DNA of 58,623 nucleotides from Deinococcus marmoris (GCF_001949125.1 NZ_MSTI01000145.1:1-58623), one strand, 5' to 3'. Positions 1-13,537 are shown, numbered from the stretch's first letter. A program made the numbers and translations. Notes: generated from the letters alone by a model not told the origin.

Positions 1-501
1 GGCCGGAAGAACCGTGATTTCATTGGCCTTGACGGGAACAGTGACCGTTTCAAGGACCAGTTGGAACTGCACACTGTAGACGCTGACCGTATGCAGTGCA
101 GCGAAAGCGTCAGACGCTGTGCCACGCGAAGTTTTCCCGTCAATTGCGAAGACTTCCCGCTCCCCTTCAGGGAGCGTTTGACTGGGAATCTGCTGTATCC
201 ATCCACAAAAAACGGCTCGGAACGTGTCAGGAGCAACGATCCCAAAAATACGCTCAAACGTATCCTGGCTGGGAATACCGCCTTGCAGCCTCAGAAAACG
301 GCGCAACCACACTTGTCGGTGAACGGCAAAGGTGTGAATCAAGGCGTAGTTCGTTGCCCCACAAATCACTGCCAGAATGCTGATCACCAGAATGTCGCAC
401 AGCAAATGGCGAATCCCCCGTGCCTGACGGGGATCATCAAGGGTGGCAAAGGTGGCGGTCAGCGTGATCAGGTCTGCTTGACGAATAATTTTGGATGACA
501 C
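1..501 (-). CDS. ISAs1-family transposase, N-terminal part (cut by window edge)
   Basis: The reverse strand is open from a GTG at 501 to the first base of the window, giving about 167 residues. The order of motifs fits the ISAs1 DDE transposases: an N-terminal DDE_Tnp_1-associated segment containing DDPRQARGIRHLLCDIL, then WLRRFL, then GIPSQDTFERIFG, and the first catalytic block AIDGKTSRGT, followed by NEIT. The transposase would cut and paste its own element. The C-terminal half with the remaining acidic residues lies outside the window, so intactness cannot be judged. The start is uncertain because no clear ribosome-binding site precedes the GTG. Family assignment is from recognised motifs, not a search. 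Confidence 0.85.
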   Translation of the reverse strand, partial: MSSKIIRQADLITLTATFATLDDPRQARGIRHLLCDILVISILAVICGATNYALIHTFAVHRQVWLRRFLRLQGGIPSQDTFERIFGIVAPDTFRAVFCGWIQQIPSQTLPEGEREVFAIDGKTSRGTASDAFAALHTVSVYSVQFQLVLETVTVPVKANEITVLPA

Positions 502-629
502 CCACCACCCTACCCTGACTTTGCGGTAGCCCTGCACTCCAGGCCCGGAACCCGTCCTTCTCCTTCTCGCATCCGCTCAGATTTCATCGTTTTTGCAAAC
601 GGTTCAATCGGAGTCCGTATGAACAGAGC

Positions 630-651
630 AAAAAAAGCCCGCCGAAGCGGG
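630..651 (-). terminator. Intrinsic terminator, reverse strand
   Basis: On the reverse strand a CCCGC/GCGGG stem with a TTCG tetraloop is followed by a run of seven T. This is a textbook rho-independent terminator and is the second barrier downstream of glgP. Confidence 0.85.
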
Positions 652-680
652 AACAGATGTCTGTGGAGCGGCCTCCCGAT

Positions 681-727
681 GGGCAAAAGACACGGGCCGC
701 GATCTGCACGGCCCGTGTCTTTTGCCC
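681..727. terminator. Bidirectional terminator after glgP
   Basis: A perfect 19-bp stem (681-699 with 709-727) closes a 9-nt loop. The outer stem holds AAAA on the left and TTTT on the right, so it can terminate in both directions. It starts 15 nt after the glgP stop codon. Confidence 0.8.
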
Positions 728-741
728 TCAAGAGGTCAGGC

Positions 742-3267
<2,526 letters not shown>

Positions 3268-3517
3268 ATGGGCTAGAGCTTATCCCACAGACCCATCTGG
3301 AGACCGCGCTGTGGACGCTGAAAATAGGGGTTGTCCAGACAGATGCCGGGAGGCTGTCGGTGGTGTTCCCATCTCATTTTTTCCAGATACGGACGCCCAC
3401 AGTGAAGCGGGCAAACATCACTCTGGAGGTGGTCGATCTCACGGGGCCGGGCAGCGCAGCCCCCAGTTCTGACGCTCTGCCCCGACGCTGTACGTCCTGT
3501 GGCGCTAACCTCTGGCC

Positions 3518-4012
3518 GTGACTGGACCGAACGCGGAGCTGGACCCCGAGACCCAGGCCCTGATGGACGAGGGTGACCGTCTGGCCCGCCATCTGGCGCA
3601 GACACTGGACGCCACGCTGCACGATCAGCCGCGTCTGGTGTTCCTGGGCCGTAGCCTCGCGCTGAATCTGGTGCGCGCCTTTCTGCCCACCGTGGAACAC
3701 GTCACCGTGCGGGCTGGAACGCCGCTGCATGCGGTCCTCGATCTGGATGAACGTGGGCGGGCGGTGGTCCAGACGGTCACAGCGGATGGAGAGTTGAACG
3801 CCGTTCTCCCCGTGGACGACTTGCTGCGCGATCTGCTGTTCGTGCGTGGGGTGCTGAATCCAGTGGTGCGCGGCCACCTGCAAGACGGCGTGATCGGAGA
3901 CGAACACCACGCCACGCGCGCCCTGGTGGCCTGCCTGAAAAGCCGCCCGGTGCTGGACGCGATGGGCCGGCAGATTCAGGTCTGGATGGGCAAGAAATCA
4001 CTGCGCCGCTGA
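3518..4012 (+). CDS. Unknown conserved-looking protein upstream of polA
   Basis: I do not recognise a family for this 164-residue protein. It is acidic and leucine-rich with no signal peptide or transmembrane segment, and it contains a short pattern VVRGHLQDGVIGDEHHATRA near the C-terminus. The GTG start is chosen because TAACCT (3506-3511) sits exactly 6 nt upstream, the leaderless promoter geometry seen repeatedly in this window. It ends 33 nt before polA in the same direction, but polA has its own TANNNT box, so the two are probably not obligately cotranscribed. Codon use is like the host genes. Confidence 0.7.
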   Translation: MTGPNAELDPETQALMDEGDRLARHLAQTLDATLHDQPRLVFLGRSLALNLVRAFLPTVEHVTVRAGTPLHAVLDLDERGRAVVQTVTADGELNAVLPVDDLLRDLLFVRGVLNPVVRGHLQDGVIGDEHHATRALVACLKSRPVLDAMGRQIQVWMGKKSLRR

Positions 4013-4045
4013 CCCACCCATTACGCCCAGAGTAGAATTGCCCGT

Positions 4046-6784
4046 ATGACCTCTCCCGCCACCGACAAACCGGCTCCAGACACCCTGGTGTTGATCGACG
4101 GCCACGCGCTGGCGTTCCGCTCGTATTTTGCGCTGCCGCCGCTGAGCAATGCCCAGGGCGAGGCCACCAACGCCATCGTCGGTTTTCTGCGCCTGACCCT
4201 GCGCCTCGCCCGGCAGCGCTCGAATCAGATCATCGTGCTGTTCGATCCGCCCGTGAAGACCTTCCGGCACGAGCAGTTCGACGGCTACAAGTCGGGCCGT
4301 GCCGAGATGCCTGCCGACCTGCCCGGTCAGATCAACCGCATCCGTGAAATCGTCGATGCCATCGGCTTTCCGCGTCTGGAGGAACCCGGCTACGAGGCCG
4401 ACGACGTGATCGCCTCCCTGACCCGCAAGGCCGAGGGCAACGGGATGCAGGTCCGCATCGTGACCAGTGACCGCGACGCCTATCAACTGCTGGATGACCA
4501 TGTGCGCGTCATCACCAACGATTTCCGTCTGATCGGCCCCGCTGAGGTGCTGGAAAAATACGGCGTGACCGTGCGCCAGTGGGTGGATTACCGTGCCATG
4601 ACCGGCGACGCCAGCGACAACATCCCCGGCGCGAAGGGCATTGGCCCCAAGACCGCGTCCAAGCTGCTTCAGGATTACGGCACGCTGGAGAAGATTTTCG
4701 AGGCGGCCCACGCCGGAACGCTGGAGCCGAAGGGAACGCGCGAGAAGCTGCTGGCCTCCGAGGAAAACGTGCAATTCAGCCACCAGATGTCGTGCATGGT
4801 CACCGATCTGCCGCTGGACGTGGAGTTTGGCACGGGCCGCCTGCCGGGCAACCCCGCACGCATTGCGGAATTGATCGAGGAACTGGGCCTGCATGCCATC
4901 GGGCGCGATATCGCCGGGCTGGACGGTGCGGAGGAAGTGGTTCCCGACGTGGACGAGGCAGCCGAACCCATTGCCGACTTCGAGCCGCCCAGAGTCGAAG
5001 CGTGGCGCACCCCGAAGGAAGGCGCAATCTGGGGCTATGTCCTGTCGCGCGAGGACGACCTGACAGCGGCGCTCACCGGGGCCGCCACCTTCGAGCCGAC
5101 AAAAGATGGAGCTGGCATTACCCGTGAAGCTCCGGTCAACGAGCCGGAAGAGTGGAAGAAGGCCGAGGCTGGGACGCCCGCGCCGAGGCTCTTTGATTCC
5201 GATGAGCCGCTGACCAAGAAAGAGCAGAAGGCGGCTGAGAAGGCGGTCAAGGACGCCGAGAAGGCTGCCGCCAAGTTGCACGCCCAGTTTCCTGCCACCG
5301 TGGACGATGCCGAATTCTTGGGCCAGCGGCAGGTGAATGCGGCGGGAGCCAAGGCCCTGGCCGCCCACCTGAGCGTGCGCGGAACGACGGTGGAGCCGGG
5401 AGACGATCCGCTCCTGATGGCCTACCTGCTGGACCCCGCCAACATGAACATGGCGCTGGTGGCCAAGCGCTACCTGAACATGGCCTGGCCGGACGACGCT
5501 GCCGGACGCGCGGCCATTTCCGCCCGCCTGCTGACCGACCTGCGCCCCCAACTGGACGAGGCCCGCATCAAGCTGTACGAGAACATGGAAAAGCCCCTCG
5601 CCGCTGTCCTGACCCGCATGGAAGTGCGCGGCGTGCGCCTGGATTCCGACTATCTGCGCGGGCTGGCCGCCTCCACCGCCGCCCGGTTGGGGACGCTGGA
5701 GGCCGAGATTTTTACGCATGCTGGCCGCGAGTTCTCCATCCGCAGTCCGCAGCAGCTTGAAACCGTGCTGTACGACGAGTTGGGCCTCGCCAGCGGCAAG
5801 AAGACCAAACTGACGGGCAAGCGCAGCACGGCGATCAGCGCCCTAGAACCCCTGCGCGACGAGCATCCGGTCATCCCCCTGCTGCTGGAATACCGCGAGC
5901 TGGACAAGTTGCGCGGCACGTATCTGGAACCGCTGCCCAACCTTGTCAACCCGCTCACCAACCGCCTGCACACCACCTTCGCGCAGACGGCAGTGGCAAC
6001 CGGACGGCTGAGCAGTCTGAATCCCAACCTCCAGAACATCCCGATTCGCTCGGAAGTGGGCCGCGAGATTCGCAAGGGCTTCATTGCCGACAGGGGCTTT
6101 TGCCTGATTGCCGCCGATTACTCGCAGATCGAGTTGCGGCTGCTGGCGCATATCTCCGGCGATCCCTTGATGCAGCAGGCGTTTCAGGAAGGGGCGGACA
6201 TCCACCGCCGCACCGCCGCGCAGGTGCTGGGGCTGGAGGAGGGCGGCATTACCCCCGATCAGCGCCGCGCCGCCAAGACCGTCAACTTCGGCGTGCTGTA
6301 CGGCATGAGCGCCCACCGCCTGTCGGGCGATCTGCACATTCCCTACGCGGAGGCGGCCTCGTTTATCGAGATCTACTTCAGCACCTATCCCGGTATCCGC
6401 AAATACATCGACGAGACGCTGGAATTTGGCCGCACGCATGGTTACGTGGAAACCATGTATGGCCGCCGCCGCTACGTGCCCGAACTGACCGCCACCAACC
6501 GCAACGTGCGCGAGGCCGGGGAGCGGCTGGCCTACAACATGCCCATTCAGGGCACGGCGTCGGACATCATCAAGCTGGCGATGGTCAAGCTGGATAAAGA
6601 ACTGGACGCTCTGGGCGCAAGATTGCTCCTTCAAGTTCACGATGAACTGCTGATCGAGGCCCCCGAAGACCGCTCTGATGAGGTGGCAGCCATTACCCGC
6701 CAGATCATGGAGGGCGCGGCCAGTCTGAGCGTGCCGCTGGCGGTGGAGGCCGGGGTGGGGCCAAACTGGTACGACGCGAAGTGA
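4046..6784 (+). CDS. polA: DNA polymerase I
   Basis: This 912-residue family A polymerase fills gaps in excision repair and removes Okazaki primers. The N-terminal 5' nuclease (about 1-290) shows LIDGHALAFRSYFAL, GYEADDVIASL, VTSDRDAYQLL and the helix-hairpin-helix region GDASDNIPGAKGIGPKTA. The polymerase has motif A ADYSQIELRLL (D691), motif B RRAAKTVNFGVLYG (K744, very close to Taq) and motif C QVHDELLIEA (D866). The middle domain (about 300-540) lacks the Asp/Glu exonuclease motifs and instead contains a Lys/Ala/Glu-rich stretch, so proofreading is probably absent. TAGAAT at 4033-4038 lies 7 nt before the ATG, which suggests a leaderless mRNA. Confidence 0.97.
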   Translation: MTSPATDKPAPDTLVLIDGHALAFRSYFALPPLSNAQGEATNAIVGFLRLTLRLARQRSNQIIVLFDPPVKTFRHEQFDGYKSGRAEMPADLPGQINRIREIVDAIGFPRLEEPGYEADDVIASLTRKAEGNGMQVRIVTSDRDAYQLLDDHVRVITNDFRLIGPAEVLEKYGVTVRQWVDYRAMTGDASDNIPGAKGIGPKTASKLLQDYGTLEKIFEAAHAGTLEPKGTREKLLASEENVQFSHQMSCMVTDLPLDVEFGTGRLPGNPARIAELIEELGLHAIGRDIAGLDGAEEVVPDVDEAAEPIADFEPPRVEAWRTPKEGAIWGYVLSREDDLTAALTGAATFEPTKDGAGITREAPVNEPEEWKKAEAGTPAPRLFDSDEPLTKKEQKAAEKAVKDAEKAAAKLHAQFPATVDDAEFLGQRQVNAAGAKALAAHLSVRGTTVEPGDDPLLMAYLLDPANMNMALVAKRYLNMAWPDDAAGRAAISARLLTDLRPQLDEARIKLYENMEKPLAAVLTRMEVRGVRLDSDYLRGLAASTAARLGTLEAEIFTHAGREFSIRSPQQLETVLYDELGLASGKKTKLTGKRSTAISALEPLRDEHPVIPLLLEYRELDKLRGTYLEPLPNLVNPLTNRLHTTFAQTAVATGRLSSLNPNLQNIPIRSEVGREIRKGFIADRGFCLIAADYSQIELRLLAHISGDPLMQQAFQEGADIHRRTAAQVLGLEEGGITPDQRRAAKTVNFGVLYGMSAHRLSGDLHIPYAEAASFIEIYFSTYPGIRKYIDETLEFGRTHGYVETMYGRRRYVPELTATNRNVREAGERLAYNMPIQGTASDIIKLAMVKLDKELDALGARLLLQVHDELLIEAPEDRSDEVAAITRQIMEGAASLSVPLAVEAGVGPNWYDAK

Positions 6785-6970
6785 GGGGGCTGAAGGTCTG
6801 AAGGCCAGGGGGAAGCTGTGAACGTCGTCCTGGCGCGGTCTGAACAGCCGTAGTTGCACCGTTGCGAGGGGACAGACCTTAAGTGGTTCTGGTTCTCCTC
6901 CCATGCTGGGCTTACTGGCGGGTCCTAGGGTGGGCAGGTTGTCTATTTTCGTTCCCCCAAGGAGACCACC

Positions 6971-7366
6971 ATGTTGAAACTTGCAGATGCCCGCCAGCTC
7001 ATTGCCGCCGCCGAAGCCAAAGCCGCCGAGATCGGCCAGCCCATGAACATCGCCGTCGTGGACGCGGGCGGCAACCTGATCGCCCACGTTCGGATGGACG
7101 GCGCGTGGATCGGCAGCATTGACATCTCCATCAACAAGGCGTTCACGTCCCGCGCCTTTGACATCACCACCAGGGACCTGGGTAGCAACAGCCAGCCAGG
7201 GCAGCAGTTTTTTGGCATCCACGCATCCAACGGGGGCCGCATCATGGTCTTCGCGGGCGGTATTCCCCTGCGCCAGAATGGTGAAGTGGTGGGGGCCATC
7301 GGCGTCAGCGGCGGCTCCGGCGAACAGGATCACGCGGTGGCCGAGGCGGGCGCAGCCGCGCTGTAA
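6971..7366 (+). CDS. GlcG/HbpS-family protein (DUF336)
   Basis: The 131-residue sequence matches the GlcG/HbpS fold family: repeated short helices, NIAVVDAGGNLIAHVRMDGAW, and the C-terminal glycine-rich GVSGGSGEQDHAVAEAG. Relatives include the haem-binding HbpS of Streptomyces and the glycolate-locus GlcG, and many members have no known role. The protein is cytosolic by sequence, with no signal peptide. AAGGAG is placed 7-8 nt before the ATG, so unlike polA this gene uses a leader. It stands alone between polA and a small membrane protein gene. Confidence 0.85.
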   Translation: MLKLADARQLIAAAEAKAAEIGQPMNIAVVDAGGNLIAHVRMDGAWIGSIDISINKAFTSRAFDITTRDLGSNSQPGQQFFGIHASNGGRIMVFAGGIPLRQNGEVVGAIGVSGGSGEQDHAVAEAGAAAL

Positions 7367-7394
7367 GCCTCTCCGCACAACCCAGACTGAACCT

Positions 7395-7433
7395 CGCCCG
7401 CCTCTTCTCCGTACTCCAGAGAAGAGGCGGGCG
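7395..7433. promoter_or_regulatory. 15-bp perfect hairpin ending 2 nt before a start codon
   Basis: Bases 7395-7409 pair perfectly with 7419-7433 around a 9-nt loop. No T-run follows in either direction, so it is not an ordinary intrinsic terminator. The 3' arm contains the AGAGG ribosome-binding sequence for the gene at 7436, so the fold would hide it. Confidence 0.6.
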
Positions 7434-7435
7434 AC

Positions 7436-7774
7436 ATGTTGCAAACCATTCTGGACTGGATTTCGATGACCACTGTGACCCTCAGCGAGCAGTACGGCGT
7501 CAATCCGGTCATCTTCGGGGCGCTGTACTTCGGCACCATGCCGCTGTTTGCGCTGTCGGTGGCATGGTGGATTCGCAGTTTCCGGCGCGGTGAGTCCACC
7601 CTTCTCCCGGCTGCCATGACGGGCGTGCTGTTCATCGCCGCTTACCTGTACGTACTGGTGGCCGGGCGCAATCTGCCTGCGTGGGTCTACCTTTTCATGG
7701 CCGCCATGCTTATCCTTGGCGGGATTTCCACCTGGATGCAACTGAAGAAGGGCCGGGCGTCAGCACAAACCTGA
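7436..7774 (+). CDS. Small membrane protein of unknown function
   Basis: The 112-residue protein has three likely membrane helices: about residues 20-45 (PVIFGALYFGTMPLFALSV), 56-80 (LLPAAMTGVLFIAAYLYVL) and 82-103 (AWVYLFMAAMLILGGI), and it ends in a short basic tail. I do not recognise a family. The ATG at 7436 directly follows a 15-bp hairpin whose distal arm carries the ribosome-binding site. The gene converges on mntH, with only 23 nt between the two stop codons. Confidence 0.75.
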   Translation: MLQTILDWISMTTVTLSEQYGVNPVIFGALYFGTMPLFALSVAWWIRSFRRGESTLLPAAMTGVLFIAAYLYVLVAGRNLPAWVYLFMAAMLILGGISTWMQLKKGRASAQT

Positions 7775-7797
7775 CTCCGGCCCTTCCTTTTGCGGTT

Positions 7798-9120
7798 CTA
7801 CCCTCCGAAGAAAGTCTGGATCAGGAGGAAGGCGTTCAGGCCGATGATCAGCGCGGTGATGCCCCAGCCCAGCCACTTCCAGAAGGGCGTGATGACAAAC
7901 TCGCCCATCTTGGTCTTGTCGCCACTGAACATCATCAGCGGCACCACGGCGAAGGACAGTTGCAGCGACAGCACCACCTGCGACAGAATCAGCAGTTGCC
8001 CGGTGCCCTTTTCGCCGTAAATCAGCACGACGATCACGGTGGGAATGATGGCGATCAGGCGCGTAAGCAGCCGCCGCTTCCAGGGCTTGAGCTTGATATT
8101 GACGAAGCCTTCCATCACGATCTGCCCGGTCAGCGTGCCAGTCAGGGTGCTGTTCTGCCCGGAGGCCAGCAGCGCCACGGCAAACAGGACGCTGGCGGCG
8201 GTGGCTCCCAGCAGCGGCGAGAGCAGTTTGTAGGCGTCCTGAATCTCGGCGATGTCGGTGCGCCCGGCCACGTTGAAGGCGGCGGCGGCCAGGATCAGGA
8301 TCGAGGCGTTGATGAAAAAGGCGAAGGTCAGCGCCAGCGTGGAATCAATGGTGGCGAACTTGATGGCCTCGCGCTTGCCTTCCTGGGTGCGGGCGTAACC
8401 GCGCGTATTCACGATGGCCGAGTGCAGGTACAGGTTGTGCGGCATGACGGTTGCGCCCAGGATGCCGATCCCGATGTACAGCACGGCGGGGTCCAAGAGC
8501 TTTTTACTGGGCACCAGACCGCCCAGCATCGGGGCCAGTTCCGGCCTGGAGAAGATCATCTCGAACAGGAAGGCCACGGCGATGGTGGCGATCAGGGTGA
8601 TCACCAGCGCCTCCACGTACCGGAAGCCCTTGTTTTGCAGCAGCAGAATCAGCAGCACGTCCACCACCGTCAGGCACACGCCGATAATCAGCGGCAACCC
8701 GAACAGCAGATTCAGCGCGATGGCGGTCCCGATGACTTCCGCCAGATCGGTGGCGATGATGGCGATTTCGGCAGAGATCCACAGGGCAATGGCGGCGGGT
8801 TTGCTGAAGTGATCGCGGCACGCCTGCGCCAGATCGCGCCCGGTGGCGATGCCCAGCCGGGCAGACAGGGCTTGCAGGTAAATGGCCATCAGGCTGGAGA
8901 TCAGGACCATGCTCAGCAGCGTGTAGCCGTAGGCGCTTCCCCCCGCGATGGACGTGGCCCAGTTGCCGGGGTCCATGTAGCCCACGGCGACCAGCGCTCC
9001 CGGTCCCAGAAAGGACAGAAAGCGCTTCCACGGGGGCTTGGTGTAATCCACCTGAATGCGTGTGACGTCGCTCAGCGACTCGCCCAGGCTTTCCTTGCGC
9101 CAGCCGTCTTTTGCCGTCAT
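7798..9120 (-). CDS. mntH: Nramp-family divalent metal (Mn) transporter
   Basis: This 440-residue inner-membrane protein is an Nramp proton-coupled Mn2+/Fe2+ importer with 11 or so hydrophobic helices. The metal-binding motif of helix 1 is DPGNW (D50, N53) and that of helix 6 is ATVMPHN (A223, M226), as in characterised Nramps. Manganese uptake matters for oxidative-stress resistance in Deinococcus. I prefer the ATG at 9120; an in-frame TTG at 9183 would add 21 residues, and neither has a good ribosome-binding site. A promoter and a DtxR/MntR-like palindrome lie upstream. An Nramp gene close to polA is also, as I recall, found in D. radiodurans. Confidence 0.93.
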   Translation of the reverse strand: MTAKDGWRKESLGESLSDVTRIQVDYTKPPWKRFLSFLGPGALVAVGYMDPGNWATSIAGGSAYGYTLLSMVLISSLMAIYLQALSARLGIATGRDLAQACRDHFSKPAAIALWISAEIAIIATDLAEVIGTAIALNLLFGLPLIIGVCLTVVDVLLILLLQNKGFRYVEALVITLIATIAVAFLFEMIFSRPELAPMLGGLVPSKKLLDPAVLYIGIGILGATVMPHNLYLHSAIVNTRGYARTQEGKREAIKFATIDSTLALTFAFFINASILILAAAAFNVAGRTDIAEIQDAYKLLSPLLGATAASVLFAVALLASGQNSTLTGTLTGQIVMEGFVNIKLKPWKRRLLTRLIAIIPTVIVVLIYGEKGTGQLLILSQVVLSLQLSFAVVPLMMFSGDKTKMGEFVITPFWKWLGWGITALIIGLNAFLLIQTFFGG

Positions 9121-9220
9121 GGACGCAAGCCGAGGAAGAGCATCACCACGGATGCGCAGGAGGTGGAGGCGGTGTTGCGGCAAGCGGGCGGCGATGTGGC
9201 GGCGTTAAAAAGCATGGCGT

Positions 9221-9249
9221 ACTTTAGGCTTACCTAAAGAAAATTGCAA
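9221..9249 (-). promoter_or_regulatory. mntH promoter with DtxR/MntR-like operator
   Basis: On the reverse strand TTGCAA (9249-9244), a 17-nt spacer and TAAAGT (9226-9221) form a good vegetative promoter. The perfect dyad CTTTAGG-N4-CCTAAAG (9222-9239) covers the -10 box and most of the spacer. The TTAGG...CCTAA half-sites resemble DtxR/IdeR/MntR operators, so metal-loaded repressor would block mntH transcription. Confidence 0.75.
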
Positions 9250-9508
9250 GCGCTTCCGATCCCTGATTTTGTTGTGTCTGGATTGATACTGCTCTATCAA
9301 GTCCGAGGTTGAGAAGCGGGCGTTATTTCGCTCAGCAGTATTGACATCGTCCTGACCATTTCCGTCTGAAAAGCGGACGTCGGACGGGCAGTCATTGTCC
9401 CAGCACTCAGGGCATTTGTGACTGGCACGGCTCCGAGCGAGAATGGAAATACCAAGAAGCCGTTTTTCCTGATACTGCCATTCGGACAAATGCTCTAGGC
9501 TGAAGTCC

Positions 9509-10108
9509 ATGACCATCAAAGCAGTGTTCTGGGATATCGGCGGCGTTCTCCTGACCAACGGCTGGGACCGTGAGCAGCGGGCAGATGTGCTGGGGCGCTT
9601 TGGTCTGGACCCTGCGGAGTTCACCGAGCGCCACAAACTGGCCGCGCCAGAGCTGGAGCTGGGCCGCATGACGCTGGCCGAGTACCTGGAGCAGACCCTC
9701 TTTTACACCCCGCGCGACTTTTCCCCCGAAGAATTCCGCGCCGCGATGGAGGCCGAGAGCCAGCCACATGCCGACGCCCTGGCTGTGGCTGGAGACCTGT
9801 CCGGGCGCTGGCGCATGTACTCGCTGAACAACGAGGGCCATGACCTGAACGATCACCGCATCCAGACCTTTGGCCTGCACGAGTTTCTGCTGGGCTTTTT
9901 TACCTCGTGTTATCTGGGCGTCATGAAGCCCAATCCCAGGATTTACCGTCTGGCCCTTCAACTCGCCAACGTGCGCCCGGAGGAAGCTGTCATGATCGAT
10001 GACCGCTCCCAGAACGCCGAGGCTGCCCGCTCGGTGGGCATGAGCGCCGTGCATTACAAAGGCGCCGCGCAGCTCCGGGAGGAACTGGCGGCGCTGGGGG
10101 TGAAGTGA
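9509..10108 (+). CDS. HAD-superfamily hydrolase
   Basis: The 199-residue protein is a subclass I HAD hydrolase. Motif I is FWDIGGVLLTN, motif III has the lysine in GVMKPNPRIY, and motif IV is MIDDRSQNAEAA. The nucleophile Asp is present, but the second position of the usual DxD is Gly, as in YihX-like and epoxide-hydrolase-domain proteins, so substrate and phosphatase activity are uncertain. TAGGCT at 9496-9501 sits 7 nt before the ATG, indicating a leaderless transcript. It converges on darA across a nested inverted repeat. Confidence 0.85.
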   Translation: MTIKAVFWDIGGVLLTNGWDREQRADVLGRFGLDPAEFTERHKLAAPELELGRMTLAEYLEQTLFYTPRDFSPEEFRAAMEAESQPHADALAVAGDLSGRWRMYSLNNEGHDLNDHRIQTFGLHEFLLGFFTSCYLGVMKPNPRIYRLALQLANVRPEEAVMIDDRSQNAEAARSVGMSAVHYKGAAQLREELAALGVK

Positions 10109-10111
10109 TCG

Positions 10112-10197
10112 GGGTGTGGGTTGTGGGCTGTAGGAACATTGCGGGGAGGCTCAATCTCAAATCTTCTCCCACAACCCACAGCCTGTAGCCCACAACC
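10112..10197. repeat. Nested inverted repeat between convergent genes
   Basis: GTGGGTTGTGGGCTGTAG near 10115-10132 is answered by CCCACAACCCACAG and CTGTAGCCCACAACC at about 10166-10197. The arms can fold in two registers because the same GGTTGTGGGCT core occurs twice on the right. It may act as a shared terminator or be a dispersed intergenic repeat. Confidence 0.6.
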
Positions 10198-10205
10198 GGC
10201 GAAGC

Positions 10206-10535
10206 CTACACCTTCACGAACTCCTGCACGCCCATCACGAACATCACGGCCCCGCCCACCGGCACTTCCACCGGATCGCTGACCAGACCCTCGTTCTGCT
10301 CGCCCATCGGGACGCTGGGGGCCACCAACCGGCTGCGGGTGCGGCAGGTCTGGCGCACGAAGCGCTTCAAGTCGTCCATGCGCGCGTCGTCCACGCCGAT
10401 CATCAGGGTGGTATTGCCCTCGCGCAGAAAGCCGCCGGTGCTGGCGAGTTTGGTGACCTCGAAGGCATTTTCCGAGAGGATGCGCACCAGCGCCGTGGCG
10501 TCTGCATCCTGAATGACCGCGAGAACGAGTTTCAT
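10206..10535 (-). CDS. darA: Cyclic-di-AMP receptor, PII-like (DarA/PstA)
   Basis: The 109-residue protein matches the YaaQ/DarA family (DUF970), trimeric PII-like proteins that bind c-di-AMP. Visible signatures are [13 protein letters not shown] at the N-terminus, the [18 protein letters not shown] segment that forms part of the nucleotide pocket, and [13 protein letters not shown] at the C-terminus. Its downstream partner is unknown even in characterised species. TATCCT lies 7 nt before the ATG on the reverse strand, so the mRNA should be leaderless. It is adjacent to, and codirectional with, uvrD but has its own promoter. Confidence 0.93.
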   Translation of the reverse strand: MKLVLAVIQDADATALVRILSENAFEVTKLASTGGFLREGNTTLMIGVDDARMDDLKRFVRQTCRTRSRLVAPSVPMGEQNEGLVSDPVEVPVGGAVMFVMGVQEFVKV

Positions 10536-10611
10536 AACGGTCAGGATAGCAAATGAGCTGTGAGCGGGCGGTCAGGGCCAGCTCTCGGCATTTTGCGGGG
10601 GAGACGCAGCT

Positions 10612-12843
<2,232 letters not shown>

Positions 12844-13008
12844 CGCAGGAGTCTATCAGGGTTGATTCTGCTGGGGGCGTAATGGCGCGGGACTGGTCTT
12901 GTTCGAGTTGCTCGACACGGCTTCCGGCGGGCCACCGAAAACTTTTGCTGTGGTGAAAACGTGGTGGCCAGGACCCAGTCAGCCTAGGCGAACGGCAGAG
13001 ACAAATGG

Positions 13009-13033
13009 AAAATTCCCCGCACTAAGCGAGGAA
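13009..13033 (-). terminator. Original tRNA-Lys terminator, left behind at attL
   Basis: On the reverse strand an 8-bp stem (TTCCTCGC with GCGGGGAA) is followed by TTTT. It sits 5 nt beyond the displaced tRNA-Lys 3' fragment, so it is most simply the chromosomal terminator of that tRNA gene before the element inserted. Confidence 0.65.
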
Positions 13034-13037
13034 CATG

Positions 13038-13087
13038 GTGGTGGATCGCCTCGGACTTGAACCGAGAACCCGCTGATTAAAAGTCAG
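13038..13087. repeat. attL: displaced 3' end of tRNA-Lys
   Basis: These 50 bases are identical to 23207-23256, which covers the 3' part of the intact tRNA-Lys from the anticodon stem through CCA. Identity stops at 13088 (T here, C at 23257). It is the far attachment site of the element. Confidence 0.93.
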
Positions 13088-13537
13088 TGTATAAAACAAA
13101 CTGATTTGAAAAGCACTCTATGAATACTATCCAGCACAACACCGTTCCACACGAGGTAAATCTAACCATCCGGTGAAGCTCACCCGCCGTCACTGGGTTA
13201 CACATCGGGTTCACCATCTGGGCCAATGCCTCCAATAGTGGCCTGGACATAATCAGCGAATCATCTGCGTTCTGGTCTACGGGGTTGCGGCAACATCTTC
13301 AGCTTACGTTCAGCCAATTTTTCACGTCGAGCATGGGATTTTTCTGGCTTGAGAACGCAAAGAACGCAAACTTTTTAGCAACCTCGGCAATCGCCTTCAG
13401 ATTTTCAGCAGCAAAAATTTCGTCGTGCTGGGCAGCATTTTTCGGTATTTTGAGCGCGAATTTTCAAAGTCGAGTTAGGATGAGGTCATCCAGTGCATCC
13501 AGGGGCAACCCACGGCACTCAGGAAGAGGAGACAGGT
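13088..13537. other. Non-coding left end of element with two iterons
   Basis: I see no convincing gene in this 450-nt stretch; short frames lack ribosome-binding sites. It includes two tandem AGAACGCAA 9-mers at 13352-13369 that recur on the far side of the replication gene, and an AT-rich segment at 13370-13460. It could be an origin or transfer of regulation for the downstream operon. Confidence 0.5.
13352..13369. repeat. Iteron pair AGAACGCAA x2
   Basis: Two perfect head-to-tail 9-mers (13352-13360 and 13361-13369). The same word occurs at 16728-16736 and 16792-16800, and inverted at 16591-16599 with variants at 16600-16608 and 16658-16666. This bracketing of the primase-helicase gene suggests binding sites for a replication or control protein. 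Confidence 0.7.

Noticed and set aside
5843..7741. Long reverse frame across the polA end, GlcG-like and membrane protein genes
   Set aside because: It spans three well-supported forward genes and their intergenic regions; composition is Gly/His/Arg/Gln-rich as in shadow frames.
13039..13087. A second functional tRNA-Lys gene
   Set aside because: Only the 3' 49 nt are present; the acceptor 5' strand and D arm are missing, so it is an attachment-site remnant.
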